Origin: Muribaculaceae bacterium
GTDB taxonomy: Bacteria; Bacteroidota; Bacteroidia; Bacteroidales; Muribaculaceae
Reading direction: 5' to 3'
DNA: 64,000 nt
Assembly (NCBI GenBank): GCA_016292745.1
Contig: JAEDFO010000001.1
Location: forward strand, 1 to 64,000
Positions 17,000 through 26,073 of the stretch are shown here, piece after piece (positions within the stretch are counted from its first letter, which is position 1; every line of letters begins with the position of its first letter). Made by a program: the position numbers and the translations under genes. The notes under the pieces were generated by a model. That model saw only the letters and a list, made by a program, of their open reading frames with translations, was not told the DNA's origin and made no database searches.

Positions 17000-17956
17000 T
17001 TAATTTTTGTCGATAATATATTCCACACTGTCAGGTGTGATTGTTATGTCACTGAAATCCCATGGCTCATCGATATACACTTTCAGCTTCGATGTGCGCC
17101 TATTTGCTTCGCTATATCTGACGTATGGACAAAAATCCTGTACATCTTTATAAAGGCTAGAGGGTACAAGATAGGATATCTCAATTTTTGAAGGAAAAGT
17201 TACTATCGATTCACCTTCAGGCACTCCTTCTTGGTTAATTATTACTGTTTGATGCTTGTTGATCAGAGGTTCAACAGGAATTATTATGTCGACTACAGAT
17301 GGTTGCAGTCTTACGCCTTTATGCGAAATGAGCTTCACCTTCATTCGTGTTGAATCTGTCAGGTCTTTTTCTGTTATCTTGCTGGTACTTACGCTGTTAA
17401 TTGTTTTAAGCTTTTCCTTCGATGCAAACACAACTATTGAATCAACATTAGGCTTTATACGACCGGACAGAACATATTTGTAGTTTACAGAAATTTCGAG
17501 GTCAAGCAACAACGGCACTTTTTTGCCGGGCTGTGAAGTATAAGCGCTGTATAACGAATCGGGTGAAATGGCTATTAGCTCTCCGCCTGAAATAAGGTTC
17601 TTGGTGAGTAATGATTTCAAATCGATTGTCGATACTCTGAACACATCATTGCTGGTAATGAAGTCCTTGAAGTCGATATCGATTGAAGGTTTCACCCCTA
17701 ACGAATACTTTATGAGGTTCGACCCTTTATCTTTGATTGTAACCTTAACCGTTTCGGGTATGTCATTTATTATAGTTATACTGTCGGGTTGGTTTTTTAT
17801 GTTAACCGCTACATTAATATCGCGTTGGATGTCGGTGTTCAGAGTTAGAAGAAGCCAGAAAATGGATGCAATAATCACAAATATCAGGTAAGTAATCAGA
17901 TTCTTGCCTGAATTCGACTTCAGAAGTGCGCGTATTCTTGACTTAATTTCACCCAT
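17000..17956 (-). CDS. YbbR-like (CdaR-type) membrane-anchored protein
   Basis: A 318-residue protein with a basic N-terminus, one membrane segment (about residues 18-40, LITYLIFVIIASIFWLLL), then an extracytoplasmic beta-rich region with YbbR-like repeats. In Firmicutes, CdaR of this family regulates a diadenylate cyclase. No cyclase gene is adjacent here, so that role is not shown. Its place between yajC and coaE is a familiar Bacteroidales order. A terminator lies between yajC and this gene, yet I found no good promoter for it, so some read-through is likely. Confidence 0.82.
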   Translation of the reverse strand: MGEIKSRIRALLKSNSGKNLITYLIFVIIASIFWLLLTLNTDIQRDINVAVNIKNQPDSITIINDIPETVKVTIKDKGSNLIKYSLGVKPSIDIDFKDFITSNDVFRVSTIDLKSLLTKNLISGGELIAISPDSLYSAYTSQPGKKVPLLLDLEISVNYKYVLSGRIKPNVDSIVVFASKEKLKTINSVSTSKITEKDLTDSTRMKVKLISHKGVRLQPSVVDIIIPVEPLINKHQTVIINQEGVPEGESIVTFPSKIEISYLVPSSLYKDVQDFCPYVRYSEANRRTSKLKVYIDEPWDFSDITITPDSVEYIIDKN

Positions 17957-18018
17957 TTATATATCCTATTAATTGTTATGTGTTCTCATTTAGTTTTGGA
18001 GATCAATTTCGCAGAAAA

Positions 18019-18051
18019 GGGTATGCCCCAATCAAAAACTACGGCATACCC
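18019..18051 (-). terminator. Terminator after yajC
   Basis: A perfect 9-bp stem (GGGTATGCC / GGCATACCC) with a 15-base loop, followed on the minus strand by UUUUCU. It separates nusB-yajC from ybbR-coaE. Confidence 0.75.
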
Positions 18052-18079
18052 CCTACTCCATCCAGATATTTATTACGTA

Positions 18080-18400
18080 TTATTTCTGGTTGTTCTCAGC
18101 GGCTTCAGCCGGAGATGCATAGATTGAGTTCTTGTCGATTTTAATTCTTACATTATCGGCAATTTCAAGAATGATGTAATTATCCTTGATATCCTTGATA
18201 ATCCCATAGATGCCACCAGCAGTGATTACTCTGTCGCCATTATTAAGTTCAGAGCGGAACTTGTTTATTTCTTTTTGCTTTTTCTGTTGAGGACGAACCA
18301 TGAAAAAGTAGAAAATAGCAATGAATGCAACAATAAGGATAATGCTGGAGAATCCGCTACCGGCTGCTGCATCTTGGAGCATGATTAAATTTAGATTCAT
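18080..18400 (-). CDS. yajC: Preprotein translocase accessory subunit YajC
   Basis: A small inner-membrane partner of SecDF at the Sec translocon. The 106-residue protein has one membrane segment (about residues 17-37, ending FMVRPQQKKQKE, the family signature), then the cytoplasmic domain LNNGDRVITAGGIYGIIKDI. It lies 28 bases downstream of nusB in the same direction. Length and motif are normal for the family. Confidence 0.95.
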   Translation of the reverse strand: MNLNLIMLQDAAAGSGFSSIILIVAFIAIFYFFMVRPQQKKQKEINKFRSELNNGDRVITAGGIYGIIKDIKDNYIILEIADNVRIKIDKNSIYASPAEAAENNQK

Positions 18401-18428
18401 AATCGTTTTCGTTTATAAATTTGTAATA

Positions 18429-19355
18429 TTATTCTTTTACTATAAGTTTCTCTTTTTTAAGATGCTTGATGATTGCATCAAGAATTCCGTTGACAAATAC
18501 ACCGCTGCGGTTGGTACTATACTGCTTGGCGAGCTCAATGTATTCGTTCAATGTAACCGAAGTCGGAATTTTAGGGAAATTCATCACTTCTGACAATGCG
18601 GTGAGCAGAATCACGCGGTCCATGAATGCAATTCGGTCGGCGTCCCAAGAATCTGTATTTACGAATTTGTCGATAAGCGAATTGTATTTGTCTTGGTTCT
18701 TTACGACGTCGTCAAAAAGCTTGTCGGCAAATTGCTCGTCTTCTTTATCTTTATACATAGGCAAGAGCTTGTGCTCCTGTCCCTCAGCCCACCGACGCAT
18801 GGTCTTAAGCACGAAGGTGTTTATAATATCGAGGTCGGCATTCCAATAAAGCGACTTCGTTTCAAGAAATTCGGCGAAATCATCATTGTCGATAATTATT
18901 TTCTTTAGGATTTCTCTCCAGAATTCGGTGTCAATGCGATAGTCGGTATCCGGACGCGACATATATTCGTTATAGATGTCGGATTCGGTGATCTTCGACA
19001 GTAACAAGTGCATGTACACGTCATCTTTCCACGAAATGGGATTTTCCTTGAGGTATTTGTTTAAATCTTCATTTTCAACGAGCGATTTTATGAATTCGTT
19101 GTCGACGAATCTCATATTCGGGTTAAGTTCTTCGTCGGTGGGAAGATATTTGTTTCGTGCGTAGTCGATATTCATTTCCTGCATTCTGGTAAGGTCAATC
19201 ATCATTACCAGCAGTGCATGATACAGTTCATATGATTTGTCAAGGCTATCATGGAGCTGTTTACGGGCTTGCTCGACGCTTATGTCGTTTTGTGTAAGCA
19301 GATATGAATAGAGCAGCTGGATTACCTTGATTCTTATTAATATTCTATTAACCAT
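18429..19355 (-). CDS. nusB: Transcription antitermination factor NusB
   Basis: NusB joins NusE in the antitermination complex on rRNA boxA sequences. The start at 19355 (MVNRILIRIKVIQLLYSY) is chosen because the promoter at 19374-19404 lies directly upstream and an in-frame extension to 19490 would run through it into rlmB. The product is 308 residues, twice E. coli NusB (139). Bacteroidetes members share this layout: an N-terminal helical extension of about 170 residues and a C-terminal NusB fold (VILLTALSEVMNFPKIPTSV, then LNEYIELAKQYST). It is first in a unit with yajC. Confidence 0.93.
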   Translation of the reverse strand: MVNRILIRIKVIQLLYSYLLTQNDISVEQARKQLHDSLDKSYELYHALLVMMIDLTRMQEMNIDYARNKYLPTDEELNPNMRFVDNEFIKSLVENEDLNKYLKENPISWKDDVYMHLLLSKITESDIYNEYMSRPDTDYRIDTEFWREILKKIIIDNDDFAEFLETKSLYWNADLDIINTFVLKTMRRWAEGQEHKLLPMYKDKEDEQFADKLFDDVVKNQDKYNSLIDKFVNTDSWDADRIAFMDRVILLTALSEVMNFPKIPTSVTLNEYIELAKQYSTNRSGVFVNGILDAIIKHLKKEKLIVKE

Positions 19356-19373
19356 TTTGTATTCTATTTTGTG

Positions 19374-19404
19374 CAAAGTTACGCAATAATTGACGTTTGA
19401 GCAA
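19374..19404 (-). promoter_or_regulatory. nusB promoter
   Basis: On the minus strand TTG, 20 bases, then TAACTTTG, an exact consensus. It is 18 bases upstream of the nusB ATG and fixes that start. Confidence 0.8.
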
Positions 19405-19422
19405 AACTGAGTGGCTTGTAAG

Positions 19423-20172
19423 TTAATTATTATTTGCAATCCGCTGTCGCACAGCCTCATAAATAAGTATTCCGGCTGCCACCGACACATTCAGAGAACT
19501 GATGTGTCCAAACTGTGGTATGGCTGCATAGCTATCGCAGATTTTCAGGATATCAACAGATATGCCTACATCTTCTGCCCCCATCACAATGGCAGTGGGC
19601 ACAGTGTAGTCAATCTTGGTAAAGTTTACAGCACCTTTCTCGGTGGCGCCGACAATTTGGAATCCACTGTCTTTAAGATACTTCACAGCATTGAGTGCCG
19701 ACTTTTCACGGCATACAGGAATGTGAAGCAACGCACCGGCTGATGTCTTTACTGCATCTCCATTAACTCCGGCACTATTACGCTCGGAAATCACAATTGC
19801 ATTAACTCCAGCACATTCACAGGTACGGGCTATAGCTCCGAAATTCCGGACATCGGTAATGCCGTCAAGAATTACCACCAGGGGTGTCTCCCCTTTTTCG
19901 TATAGTTCAGGCACAACATTGTCGAGCGAGGCAAATGTAATAGCCGACAATATCGCAACCACGCCTTGGTGATTCTTTTTTGTGATGCGATTAATCCTGT
20001 CAACAGGAACACGTTGGCCAACTATGCTGTATTCTTTCATCTTGGCAAACAGCTCTGCTGCAAGTTCGCTCTTCAGGTCCTTCTTAATCAATACCTTGTC
20101 GATATCCTTACCTGATTCTATCGCTTCGATTACGGCACGTATGCCAAATATATATTCATCCTTTGTTATCAT
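19423..20172 (-). CDS. rlmB: 23S rRNA (guanosine-2'-O)-methyltransferase, RlmB type
   Basis: A SpoU-family (SPOUT fold) enzyme that methylates the 2'-OH of a conserved guanosine in the 23S rRNA peptidyl-transferase region (G2251 in E. coli). The 249 residues comprise an N-terminal substrate-binding domain (about 1-75, starting YIFGIRAVIEAIESG) and the knotted methyltransferase domain. The three SpoU motifs are visible: LDGITDVRNFGAIARTCEC, IVMGAEDVGIS and ISSLNVSVAAGI. It is last in the leftward dnaN unit, 10 bases after recN. Confidence 0.94.
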   Translation of the reverse strand: MITKDEYIFGIRAVIEAIESGKDIDKVLIKKDLKSELAAELFAKMKEYSIVGQRVPVDRINRITKKNHQGVVAILSAITFASLDNVVPELYEKGETPLVVILDGITDVRNFGAIARTCECAGVNAIVISERNSAGVNGDAVKTSAGALLHIPVCREKSALNAVKYLKDSGFQIVGATEKGAVNFTKIDYTVPTAIVMGAEDVGISVDILKICDSYAAIPQFGHISSLNVSVAAGILIYEAVRQRIANNN

Positions 20173-20182
20173 AAATCAGTAT

Positions 20183-21835
20183 TTACATATTTAATAACGA
20201 TTTGGCATTCGATATTGCCGCCTCATTAATTGTTTCACCTGCAATCATTCCTGCTATTTCGGTTATCCTTTCATTGGCATTTAACAGTTTTACTGTCGAT
20301 TCTGTTGAGTTCTCATTGTCAATTTTGAAAACTTTGTAGTGGTGAGCGCCGAGAGCTGCAACTTGCGGCAGATGAGTGATTGCGATTACCTGTATGTTTG
20401 CCGAAATCTCTTTCATCATTGCACCCATTCGATTCGCAATTTCGCCTGATACACCTGTATCGATTTCATCGAAAATAAGTGTAGGCATTTCAATATGTTG
20501 TGCAACAATCGATTTCAAGCAGAGCATAACACGTGACAATTCTCCGCCAGATGCTGTAGATGCCACATCTTCCAGTTGCTGATTCTTGTTGAATGCAACC
20601 ATCAGCCGAACTTTGTCCTGACCGTTATGGTTGAAATCGCATTTCGTGAATTCAAATTTGCATTTAATGTTCTTCATTCCCAATAGCGATGCTCTGGCAA
20701 TAAGCTCGTTTTCAACCAGTGATGCTGCATTATTTCTTGAGACTGTAAGTTCTTCAGCAATACTTGCCAATTGCTTCCGGCATTCATCATATTCCTTTTG
20801 CAGAGCTTTCATGTCGAATTCACTGCTGTCAATCATCGATAATTTTGCCTCATAATCGTGCTGTATGGCTAGCAGCTCGTCAATATTTTTTGCGTTGTGC
20901 TTTATTTTGAGGTTGTAGATGGCCGACAATCGGTTGTTAACTCTTTCCAGTTCTGCCGGATCGTCTATAACTTTATCATTAATTTCATTGAGTGTGGCCT
21001 GTATGTCACGAAGTTCAATAATTGCTGAATCTATTCTATCACATAGTTCCTGGCCATTATCGATTAATCCGGCTATGCTTAATAGCTGCGAATGCGATTC
21101 CTTGAGGTTTGATAGCACTGAAGCGTTCTCTCCATTCAGTATATCGGACGCAGTCCAAAGCACTCGCTTGATTTCTTCGACATTTTCAAGGCTTTTTTGT
21201 TGCGATTCAAGTGTTTCTTCTTCTCCAGGTTGAAGAGCCAATGGTGCCAATTGGTTGAGAATGAATCTGAAATAATCTTCATCCTTTTTGGCTTGCTCAA
21301 CGGCAGCAATCTGTTGCTTAAGACGTTTCTCTGATTGGAGAAATTCGTTGTAGACATTAGAATACTTGGCGCGGATTTCAGAGTTCTTTGCGATGCCGTC
21401 AATTAGCGACAGTTGATACGATTGATTGAAAAGCAGCAGATTATTATGTTGCGAATGAATGTCGATAAGTCGTGACGATATTTCTTTCATCAACGAGGCA
21501 TTTACCGGAGTATCATTGATAAAAGCACGCGATTTTCCTGCAGTTGATACTTCGCGACGTAGTATGCAGGTATTGTCGAAGTCGATGTCGTTGCTTTCAA
21601 ATAAACCTTTGAGATTGTATTTTGAAATGTCAAATTCAGCTTCTACGATTGACTTCTTTTCACGATTTGATATTTGTTTCAGGTCGAGACGTTCGCCCAG
21701 AATCATATTCAACGCATTCAGCAAAATCGATTTGCCAGCTCCGGTCTCGCCCGTTAGAACCGAGAACCCTTCGTTGAACGTGATTTCGGTGTTAGTTATG
21801 ATTGCGTAATTTGAAATTGATATACGTGTAAGCAT
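20183..21835 (-). CDS. recN: DNA repair protein RecN
   Basis: An SMC-like ATPase that acts early in repair of DNA double-strand breaks. At 550 residues it is normal. Walker A GETGAGKSILLNAL lies around residue 29, with a central coiled coil (about 150-380) and a C-terminal half carrying the ABC signature TASGGELSRVML and Walker B LIFDEIDTGVSG. It starts 1 base downstream of porD, so translation is probably coupled. No SOS-type operator was looked for successfully. Confidence 0.96.
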   Translation of the reverse strand: MLTRISISNYAIITNTEITFNEGFSVLTGETGAGKSILLNALNMILGERLDLKQISNREKKSIVEAEFDISKYNLKGLFESNDIDFDNTCILRREVSTAGKSRAFINDTPVNASLMKEISSRLIDIHSQHNNLLLFNQSYQLSLIDGIAKNSEIRAKYSNVYNEFLQSEKRLKQQIAAVEQAKKDEDYFRFILNQLAPLALQPGEEETLESQQKSLENVEEIKRVLWTASDILNGENASVLSNLKESHSQLLSIAGLIDNGQELCDRIDSAIIELRDIQATLNEINDKVIDDPAELERVNNRLSAIYNLKIKHNAKNIDELLAIQHDYEAKLSMIDSSEFDMKALQKEYDECRKQLASIAEELTVSRNNAASLVENELIARASLLGMKNIKCKFEFTKCDFNHNGQDKVRLMVAFNKNQQLEDVASTASGGELSRVMLCLKSIVAQHIEMPTLIFDEIDTGVSGEIANRMGAMMKEISANIQVIAITHLPQVAALGAHHYKVFKIDNENSTESTVKLLNANERITEIAGMIAGETINEAAISNAKSLLNM

Positions 21836-21836
21836 A

Positions 21837-22751
21837 TTATTTCGTTTTACTTACTTCTTTAATCTTCTTGAGCCGTTGTCCTTCAGTTGGATATATTGGA
21901 TAAAGCAATTCGTACACTTTATCTTTTTCAGTTGTCCCGGCTTTTGAATAGATATTGGTTAGCTCGTCGAGTTTGGCATCCTTGAACATTGACAACCCAA
22001 CACTCATTGGCGCAACATCATATACTTTCTTGAGTTCTTCGAGCGCAGAAGTAACTGCAGCACGTCCCTTGTCGACACTTAGTGCCATTTCGTCGAGTCC
22101 CTTGCGATGGTAAGTGTATGACAACGAACGTAAGGCCTTTGTGGCGTTATCGGTGTATGCACTCAGCACAGCGCTTCGGTTTTTTGTGTCCTCAAAAGCT
22201 TTCCATCCTTTTTCTCCCGAACTTTGAGCCATTTGCACCACCTCGGCTGCCTTCTCAAAATAGTAATCTCCGCCGAACGGTGAGAAACTGTCAAAGTCGA
22301 GGGCAAGAATCAGATAGGCGTAGAAGTTAAGAATTGCCGTAAGATTACTTTCCATTGTCGTTTCCGAGAACACAAGTGGCTCGTTTTCTTGATATGTGAA
22401 ATCGATTTTAGTATCCTTGAAGTTAAGGAGAGTTGTTGTGTAACTGCTGTTATACACCGGTCTCAACGATTGCACCTGCAGCTCTCCTGTCATAGCCATG
22501 TCGGAATAGCTTTTTATGGTAAAGAACATTGTACACTCTATTTTCTCGTTGGCCGAAAATTGTGCATTTCCCCACCGGTTAGTGTTGATGTATTCTGTGA
22601 TGGCTTCCTGAAGTGTGGTAAATACCTCTTTGTTAACGTTCTGTATTTGGTCGGTATTGATTTCCACTCTACAATTCAGTTCCTGCCCCCAGAATAATGA
22701 GGGAATTGCACAGAGCAACAGTGCGATGTATGTTCTGATGCTGCGATTCAT
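21837..22751 (-). CDS. porD: PorD (DUF4835) type IX secretion-associated protein
   Basis: A 304-residue exported protein with a clear signal peptide (residues 1 to about 22, ending FWGQ). The family was named from Porphyromonas gingivalis PorD, needed for type IX secretion, but it occurs in many Bacteroidales whose secretion status is unknown. The mature protein begins LNCRVEINTDQIQ, contains the conserved LDFDSFSPFGG segment, and is otherwise mixed alpha/beta with no catalytic motif seen. Its start overlaps the coaBC stop by 4 bases (ATGA). The coaBC-porD-recN order is conserved in Bacteroidetes as I recall it. Confidence 0.85.
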   Translation of the reverse strand: MNRSIRTYIALLLCAIPSLFWGQELNCRVEINTDQIQNVNKEVFTTLQEAITEYINTNRWGNAQFSANEKIECTMFFTIKSYSDMAMTGELQVQSLRPVYNSSYTTTLLNFKDTKIDFTYQENEPLVFSETTMESNLTAILNFYAYLILALDFDSFSPFGGDYYFEKAAEVVQMAQSSGEKGWKAFEDTKNRSAVLSAYTDNATKALRSLSYTYHRKGLDEMALSVDKGRAAVTSALEELKKVYDVAPMSVGLSMFKDAKLDELTNIYSKAGTTEKDKVYELLYPIYPTEGQRLKKIKEVSKTK

Positions 22752-23950
22752 AGATAATTATCAATAATTGTATCCACAATGTCCTTTGCCACCTCTATTT
22801 TGGGTTTGTTGTCGTAATGCAACATCTCTCCGTTTGATTGTATTATGGTGACTGTGTTGTTGTCGGTGCCAAATCCTGAATTCTTGTCGTTGAGTGAATT
22901 AAGGACAATCATATCAAGGTTTTTGCGCAGAAGTTTCGATTTAGCGTTGCTAAGTTCGTTGTTGGTTTCGAGTGCAAACCCTACTGTAATCTGGTCTTGC
23001 TTCTTGATTTTGCCGAGGGTTGCTGCAATGTCGGGATTCTTTTCCAAGACTATCTGCGGAATCTCGTCGTTTTCACGTTTTATTTTGTGGTCACAGCTGT
23101 TTTTAACATGGTAGTCGGCAACTGCAGCGCACATTATTGCAATGTCGCAGGTACTGAAATTCAAAAGACATTGTTCCAGCATTTCTTTAGCACTTTCCAC
23201 TTTCAACACCTTGACTGCCGGCGAATTGGCTGATACCGACACTGGGCCACTTACCAAAACAACTTCTGCACCGCGTCGGGCACATTCATCGGCAAGAGAA
23301 TACCCCATTTTGCCCGAAGAGAAATTTCCGATAAATCTTACAGGGTCGATGCGCTCGTAAGTTGGACCAGCGGTGATGAGTACTCGTTTGCCGGCAAGTT
23401 GATTGCTGTTGCTGAAGAATTCTTCGATGCGATTGAAAATCGTTTCCGGTTCCTCCATCCTTCCTTTGCCTACAAGATGGCTTGCAAGTTCACCCGATTC
23501 GGCTTCAAGAATTAAGTTGCCATATTGTTGAAGCAGTTCCAGGTTATGCTTGGTTGAAGGATGACGGTACATGTCGAGGTCCATGGCCGGGGCAATCATA
23601 ACCTGACATTTTGCTGAAAGATATGTGGTTATGAGCATGTTGTCGGCCACTCCATGTGCCATTTTTGCCAAAGTTGAGGCTGTTGCGGGAGCAATAACCA
23701 TCAAGTCGGCCCACAATCCGAGATCAACATGGCTGTTCCACGTGCCTGTGTTGGCTGTAAAGAAATCGCATATCACCGGCTTGCCGCTTAGTGCCGACAA
23801 TGTAACAGGTGTTATAAACTCCTTCCCATTTGGTGTTATAACTACCTGCACCTCGGCCCCAGCTTTTACAAGCAGGCGCAGTAGCGTAACCGATTTATAT
23901 GCGGCAATACCACCTGATATTCCCAGAATTATATGTTTGCCTTTTAGCAT
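22748..23950 (-). CDS. coaBC: Bifunctional phosphopantothenoylcysteine decarboxylase/synthetase
   Basis: Makes 4'-phosphopantetheine for coenzyme A: CoaB joins cysteine to phosphopantothenate, CoaC decarboxylates the product with FMN. The 400 residues match the family. The CoaC half (1 to about 180) has GISGGIAAYKS, the histidine in the WNSHVDLG segment and the PAMDLDMYRHPS motif. The CoaB half begins at KRVLITAGPTYERIDPVRFI and includes the KIKRENDEIPQIVLEKNPDI region. It lies 5 bases after the exonuclease gene. Confidence 0.96.
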   Translation of the reverse strand: MLKGKHIILGISGGIAAYKSVTLLRLLVKAGAEVQVVITPNGKEFITPVTLSALSGKPVICDFFTANTGTWNSHVDLGLWADLMVIAPATASTLAKMAHGVADNMLITTYLSAKCQVMIAPAMDLDMYRHPSTKHNLELLQQYGNLILEAESGELASHLVGKGRMEEPETIFNRIEEFFSNSNQLAGKRVLITAGPTYERIDPVRFIGNFSSGKMGYSLADECARRGAEVVLVSGPVSVSANSPAVKVLKVESAKEMLEQCLLNFSTCDIAIMCAAVADYHVKNSCDHKIKRENDEIPQIVLEKNPDIAATLGKIKKQDQITVGFALETNNELSNAKSKLLRKNLDMIVLNSLNDKNSGFGTDNNTVTIIQSNGEMLHYDNKPKIEVAKDIVDTIIDNYL

Positions 23951-23955
23951 TATGC

Positions 23956-24720
23956 TTATTTGTTGGCGAGTTTGATTTTAGTAATCACGCGTTTGGTGTC
24001 GAGTGCAAAGTCACCGTTCATCATCCAGGCGTAGTAGCTCGGGTCGCGTCGTTCAAACACTTCTTTTACTGATACACCCTTATATTTGCCGAAGTTGAAC
24101 ACCTCTATACCTTGCTCGTTATACACAATGCGTCCCATCAAGTCAACATTCTTGTTGAACGAGGAGAAGTTCGAAAGGAATTCCACATCGTTCTTCAAAT
24201 TCGGGTAACGGTCGAGCTGAGCCTTCAGCACCTCGTATGTTGCACGAGTGTCGGCGTTGGCTGAATGTGCATTCTCGAGGTCGCCGTTGCAGTAGAATTT
24301 GTATGCTGCCGACAGTGTGCGTTGCTCCATCTTGTGGAAGATAGTTTGCACGTCGACAAACTTTTGACGCGACAATTCAATATTTATACCGGCTCTGAGA
24401 AATTCTTCCATCAGCAACGGGATGTCGAAACGGTTGCTGTTGTAGCCAGCTATGTCACATCCTTCAAACACTTTTGCCAGCTCCTTGGCGATTTGCTTGA
24501 ATGTTGGTTTGTCTGCTACATCTTCGTCGGTGATATGGTGAATAGCAGTCGATTCGGCCGGTATAGACATTTCCGGATTAATCCTCATTGATTTTTCCTC
24601 TTCTGTCCCATTTGGATAAACTTTAATATAGGATAGTTCAATGATACGGTCGTGCGAAATGTTGACACCGGTAGTTTCGAGGTCGAAAAATATTATCGGC
24701 TTTTTCAGATTCAGTTCCAT
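23956..24720 (-). CDS. DnaQ-like 3'-5' exonuclease
   Basis: A DEDDh-family exonuclease of 254 residues. The acidic motifs are visible: FFDLETTGV (residues 11-19), the NSNRFDIPLL Asp, and HSANADTRAT (the HX4D motif). The family includes the proofreading subunit of DNA polymerase III and RNase T, and its position directly after dnaN suggests a replication or proofreading role, but this is inference. The C-terminal 60 residues (from FNFGKYKGVSVKEVF) form a small domain also found in other Bacteroidetes exonucleases. Confidence 0.88.
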   Translation of the reverse strand: MELNLKKPIIFFDLETTGVNISHDRIIELSYIKVYPNGTEEEKSMRINPEMSIPAESTAIHHITDEDVADKPTFKQIAKELAKVFEGCDIAGYNSNRFDIPLLMEEFLRAGINIELSRQKFVDVQTIFHKMEQRTLSAAYKFYCNGDLENAHSANADTRATYEVLKAQLDRYPNLKNDVEFLSNFSSFNKNVDLMGRIVYNEQGIEVFNFGKYKGVSVKEVFERRDPSYYAWMMNGDFALDTKRVITKIKLANK

Positions 24721-24729
24721 CGCAATCGA

Positions 24730-25854
24730 TTAAATGTACATAGGCATAAGAAGAACAAGGAAATCTTCGTTTTCATCTTGTTCATCAGGCAAGAAAACGC
24801 ATGCACGTGAGGGGTCGGACAATTGAAGCACGATATTGTCGGAGTTGATGTTCGCAAACAATTCGATGAGATGGCCATCATTAAATCCGATAATCATTGA
24901 TTCGCCCTTATAGTCGCACGATACGGCTTCCTGTGCCGAAGTTGAGAAGTCAATGTCCTGTGAACGAAGCTGAATGGTGTCGAGGCTCAATTCGAACTTA
25001 ACCAGACCTCCAACGCTTGCAAAAACTGAAACGCGGCGAACGGCATTCAGAATGCATTCGCGGTCGATTGTCAGTGTGAAAGGGTTGTTTGTAGGAATAA
25101 CCGAAGCATAATTAGGATAGCTACCCTTTATGAAACGGCAATTGAGCGAGAACGTATCGGTCTCAAAATATGCGCCATTGTCGTTGATAACTACTTTAAC
25201 TTGCGTATCGTCGTTTGGCAGGAAGTTCTGAAGCAACGATGCTGGCTTGGTGGGCATGATAAAGGAGCGTTCAACGCCTGTTGTAATATTCTTATTGATA
25301 TAGCGTGCGAGCTTATGAGTGTCGGATGCAACGAAAATAATGCTATCGGGCTTGATGTCCCAATAAATACCCATCATCTGAGGACGCATATCTTCGTTTA
25401 CGGCCACTGCAAATATGGTTTTTGAAATGCCTTTGGCAATTTCCTTTGCAGGAACCATGATTGTGGTCGATTCGCCTTCGTTTTCAATTGATTCCTTTTG
25501 AGGAAATTCTGCAGCATTTACAGCGATGAAATTGAAATTACCGTTTCGGTAGTTGATGTTGATTTCAAGATTGTCATCGTTGATGTCGAATGACAGAAGT
25601 TGGTCGGGAAGGCACTTAAGCGCTTCGAGAATATACTTTACATTTACTGCGAAACTGCCCTGGCCTTCAGCATCATCGACACTGATTCGAGATATAATTG
25701 TGTTCTCTGCATCGCTTGCAGTTACTGTCAATGTATCGCCTTCTAACTGAAACAGGAAGTTGTCGAGAATCGACAAAACGTTTTTAGAATTAACCACCTT
25801 GCTTACGGCTGAAAGCTTAGAAAGGAATGTTTTGCTTTGAATCTTGAATTTCAT
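24730..25854 (-). CDS. dnaN: DNA polymerase III beta sliding clamp
   Basis: Forms the ring clamp that tethers DNA polymerase to its template. The 374 residues divide into three equal clamp domains, normal for the family. The N-terminus (MKFKIQSKTFLSKLSAVSKV) and the final FLVLLMPMYI, equivalent to the E. coli end VVMPMRL that forms part of the partner-binding groove, are diagnostic. It is first in a six-gene leftward unit (dnaN, exonuclease, coaBC, porD, recN, rlmB) with gaps of 9, 5, -4, 1 and 10 bases. It is unlinked to dnaA by about 16 kb. Confidence 0.97.
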   Translation of the reverse strand: MKFKIQSKTFLSKLSAVSKVVNSKNVLSILDNFLFQLEGDTLTVTASDAENTIISRISVDDAEGQGSFAVNVKYILEALKCLPDQLLSFDINDDNLEININYRNGNFNFIAVNAAEFPQKESIENEGESTTIMVPAKEIAKGISKTIFAVAVNEDMRPQMMGIYWDIKPDSIIFVASDTHKLARYINKNITTGVERSFIMPTKPASLLQNFLPNDDTQVKVVINDNGAYFETDTFSLNCRFIKGSYPNYASVIPTNNPFTLTIDRECILNAVRRVSVFASVGGLVKFELSLDTIQLRSQDIDFSTSAQEAVSCDYKGESMIIGFNDGHLIELFANINSDNIVLQLSDPSRACVFLPDEQDENEDFLVLLMPMYI

Positions 25855-25912
25855 ATTGCGATATAATTTATATTATTCTGATTTAGTTAATGCATTTTAT
25901 GCTATTTAATTA

Positions 25913-25920
25913 CAAATATA
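25913..25920 (-). promoter_or_regulatory. -7 element of the dnaN unit
   Basis: The minus strand reads TATATTTG, a perfect TAnnTTTG, 58 bases upstream of the dnaN ATG. I found no -33 TTG at the standard distance. Confidence 0.45.
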
Positions 25921-26021
25921 CTAATTCTTATTATAATATTGAGACAGAATTGATGCAGAATTTTTTGTGTATTGTTCATTTTGTTGATTTCATGGTAACA
26001 CAGGGCTTTTTTAGACAAAGA

Positions 26022-26050
26022 CAAGGGGCTGCACAAACTGCAACCCCTTG
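26022..26050 (-). terminator. Terminator of the M13 peptidase gene
   Basis: A 12-bp stem (CAAGGGGCTGCA / TGCAACCCCTTG) with a 5-base loop. The one mismatch is a G:U pair only on the minus strand, followed by UCUUUGUCU. Confidence 0.7.
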
Positions 26051-26073
26051 TTATTTAGATATAGAGTGTGGAA

